6,585 nucleotides of DNA from Thermomicrobiaceae bacterium. GTDB taxonomy: Bacteria > Chloroflexota > Chloroflexia > Thermomicrobiales > Thermomicrobiaceae. The notes beneath the pieces were generated by a model. That model was not told where the DNA came from, did no database searches, and saw only the letters and a program-made list of their open reading frames with translations. Numbering within the stretch: the stretch's first letter is position 1; every line of letters begins with the position of its first letter. Positions 5,203-6,585 of the stretch are shown here, piece after piece. Location: NCBI GenBank assembly GCA_007122555.1, contig SKTL01000461.1:1-6585 (forward strand), written 5' to 3'. Made by a program: the position numbers and the translations under genes.

Positions 5203-6390
5203 GTGAGCAGTTACCCTGTAGATGAGATCCGCCGGGACTACCGCGCCTTGCATGACCTTTGTTACCTCAACACAGGCACTGTCGGGATCATGAGTGAGCC
5301 TGTTCTCAAGAAGCATCTGGAACGGATCGCCAGCTATGAGCGGTCGGGGCATTTCGGCGAACAGCTGGCCCGCTCGGGATACGAGTATGCCCGCAACGCA
5401 TTTGCCGGTTTGATCAATTCGTCCCCCGACGAGGTTACGCTCACGCGGAACGCGTCGGACGGCGTGAACTACGTGTTGGCGAGTCTCAATATTCCGGCGA
5501 ACGCCGGGTTTATCACCACCGATCAGGAGCACCCGGCCGTACTACTTCCACTTTCGCTTGCGTCGCGATCCGCGAGTGGCTCGATCGGCATGCTCTCCAT
5601 CTCCGGAAGTGACGACGAAATACTGTCGGCCCTCAGGTCTCTGCTTGAGGATCGCGCGACTCATCTGGCGATCATCAGCCACGTCTCCTGCGAAACCGGA
5701 CGCCGGCTGCCCATCAAGGAAATCTGCGCGCTGTGCCGGGATCACGGCGTCTTGACGCTCGTCGACGGCGCCCAGTCTGTCGGGCAGTTCACGGTTGACG
5801 TGAATGATATCGGGTGCGACTTCATGACCGGTAATGGTCACAAATGGCTCTGCGGGCCGAAAGGAACCGGGTTCCTGTATATCAATCGCGAGCGTGTGAG
5901 CGAATTGAATCCGCCGTACGTCGGCGACGGTTCCATCGATCCGCGGTTTGACCGGGCGAAGTTCATGCCGGGCGCCATCGTCAATGACTGGGAGTTCCGG
6001 AGCGATGCGCAGCGATTTGAATTCGGCACCCGGAACTGGCACCTGTATGGCGGAGTGGCGGACGCCGTTGATCAGCTCGCCGGGTGGGGCTGGAACGAGA
6101 TCCAGCAGCACGTCTCACGAATCAGTTCAGTCCTCAAAGCGGAGCTCGGTGATCGCGCCGCCGTAACTGTTCACACGCCGGACGATTGGGCTGCGAGCTG
6201 TGGACTCGTGACGTTTTCCGTCGCCGGTCAGGATGGCGCAAAGCTTAGCGAACGCCTCTGGAACGAGCACAATATTGTCCAGCGTCGGGTGCAGGTCCCA
6301 AGCGCGGTGCGAATCTCCTGCGCGCATTACACAAACGAAGCTGATATCCAGAAGTGCCTTACGGCGCTGGATACGATACTGGCGTCGTGA
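5203..6390 (+). CDS. Class V aminotransferase-fold PLP-dependent enzyme
   Basis: A 395-residue fold-type I PLP enzyme of the class V group, which holds cysteine desulfurases, isopenicillin N epimerase-like enzymes, C-S lyases and aminotransferases. Seen features: N-terminal YLNTGTVG (21-28), SHVSCETGRRLP (159-170), VDGAQS with D188 expected to contact the PLP ring nitrogen, and GHKWLCGPKGTGFLY (212-226) with K214 as the Schiff-base lysine. FEFGTRNW (272-279) and the C-terminal VRISCAHYTNEADI (369-382) complete the fold. The cysteine-desulfurase loop (HCAxP type) is missing: the sequence runs from NIVQRRVQV straight to AVRIS, and C373 lies in the later strand. Desulfurase activity is therefore unlikely; epimerase-, lyase- or aminotransferase-like activity on a small amino acid is more plausible, but the substrate is unknown. 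The GTG start is forced by an in-frame TGA at 5182-5184 and fits the family N-terminus, though its ribosome binding site is weak. It has its own promoter and no pathway partner is visible. Confidence 0.93.
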   Translation: MSSYPVDEIRRDYRALHDLCYLNTGTVGIMSEPVLKKHLERIASYERSGHFGEQLARSGYEYARNAFAGLINSSPDEVTLTRNASDGVNYVLASLNIPANAGFITTDQEHPAVLLPLSLASRSASGSIGMLSISGSDDEILSALRSLLEDRATHLAIISHVSCETGRRLPIKEICALCRDHGVLTLVDGAQSVGQFTVDVNDIGCDFMTGNGHKWLCGPKGTGFLYINRERVSELNPPYVGDGSIDPRFDRAKFMPGAIVNDWEFRSDAQRFEFGTRNWHLYGGVADAVDQLAGWGWNEIQQHVSRISSVLKAELGDRAAVTVHTPDDWAASCGLVTFSVAGQDGAKLSERLWNEHNIVQRRVQVPSAVRISCAHYTNEADIQKCLTALDTILAS

Positions 6391-6585
6391 TCGCGTATGT
6401 CGTGAGTCGTCGCATACTGGCTATCAGTGGGGACCCAGCGCGCTGTGGTCGCTAAGGTGTCGAGCGTCGTTATACCGGGTGAGCAATGGCGGGAGCTGAC
6501 CGCGAAACTCCACGGTGGTCAGACTGCAATTGTCAAAGTGAAATGATCGAGATGCGGTGATCGGAAGATCGAGCAGGACAGACAG

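Noticed and set aside
5003..5206. 67-residue frame overlapping the end of the 75-residue gene
   Set aside because: It starts inside that gene in another frame, crosses the aminotransferase promoter, and has no good start signal.
5542..6111. 189-residue open frame antisense to the aminotransferase-fold gene
   Set aside because: Shadow of a clear PLP enzyme; no start signal or recognisable domain.

Overview
The window holds a moderately GC-rich bacterial chromosome segment with six protein genes (one cut by the window edge) and one tRNA gene. The protein style suggests Chloroflexota, perhaps a Thermomicrobia-like lineage. That is an impression from family resemblance only; no marker in the window fixes the taxon. 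No mobile element, CRISPR array or rRNA was seen.

Left block, plus strand (1-1605): the C-terminal ~70% of formate-tetrahydrofolate ligase (fhs; one-carbon folate metabolism), then 44 bp later a 99-residue three-helix membrane protein of unknown function. A strong intrinsic terminator closes this pair. From about 1609 to 1978 there is a stretch with no convincing gene. It lies between this terminator and a second one that faces it.

Central block, minus strand (4699 down to 1979): dnaN (sliding clamp) is driven by an extended -10 promoter with a perfect TATAAT. It is followed by recF after a 115-bp gap that contains an 11-bp perfect inverted repeat. Next comes a tRNA-Gln(CUG) gene with encoded CCA, its own plausible promoter and a strong terminator. 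dnaA, the usual upstream partner of dnaN-recF, is absent from the window, and no clear DnaA-box cluster was seen. The clamp and repair genes therefore appear uncoupled from the origin gene.

Right block, plus strand (4778-6390): divergent from dnaN, a near-consensus promoter (TTGACA-N17-TACCAT) drives a 75-residue helical protein of unknown function. A perfect AGAAC-N4-GTTCT dyad sits at the predicted transcription start and matches the core of the Gram-positive/actinobacterial LexA (SOS) box. This small gene, next to dnaN and recF, is the most interesting lead in the window: a candidate uncharacterised DNA-damage-inducible small protein. A class V PLP-dependent aminotransferase-fold enzyme follows from its own promoter. 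It has the Schiff-base lysine but lacks the cysteine-desulfurase active-site loop. The last ~195 bp hold no confident gene.
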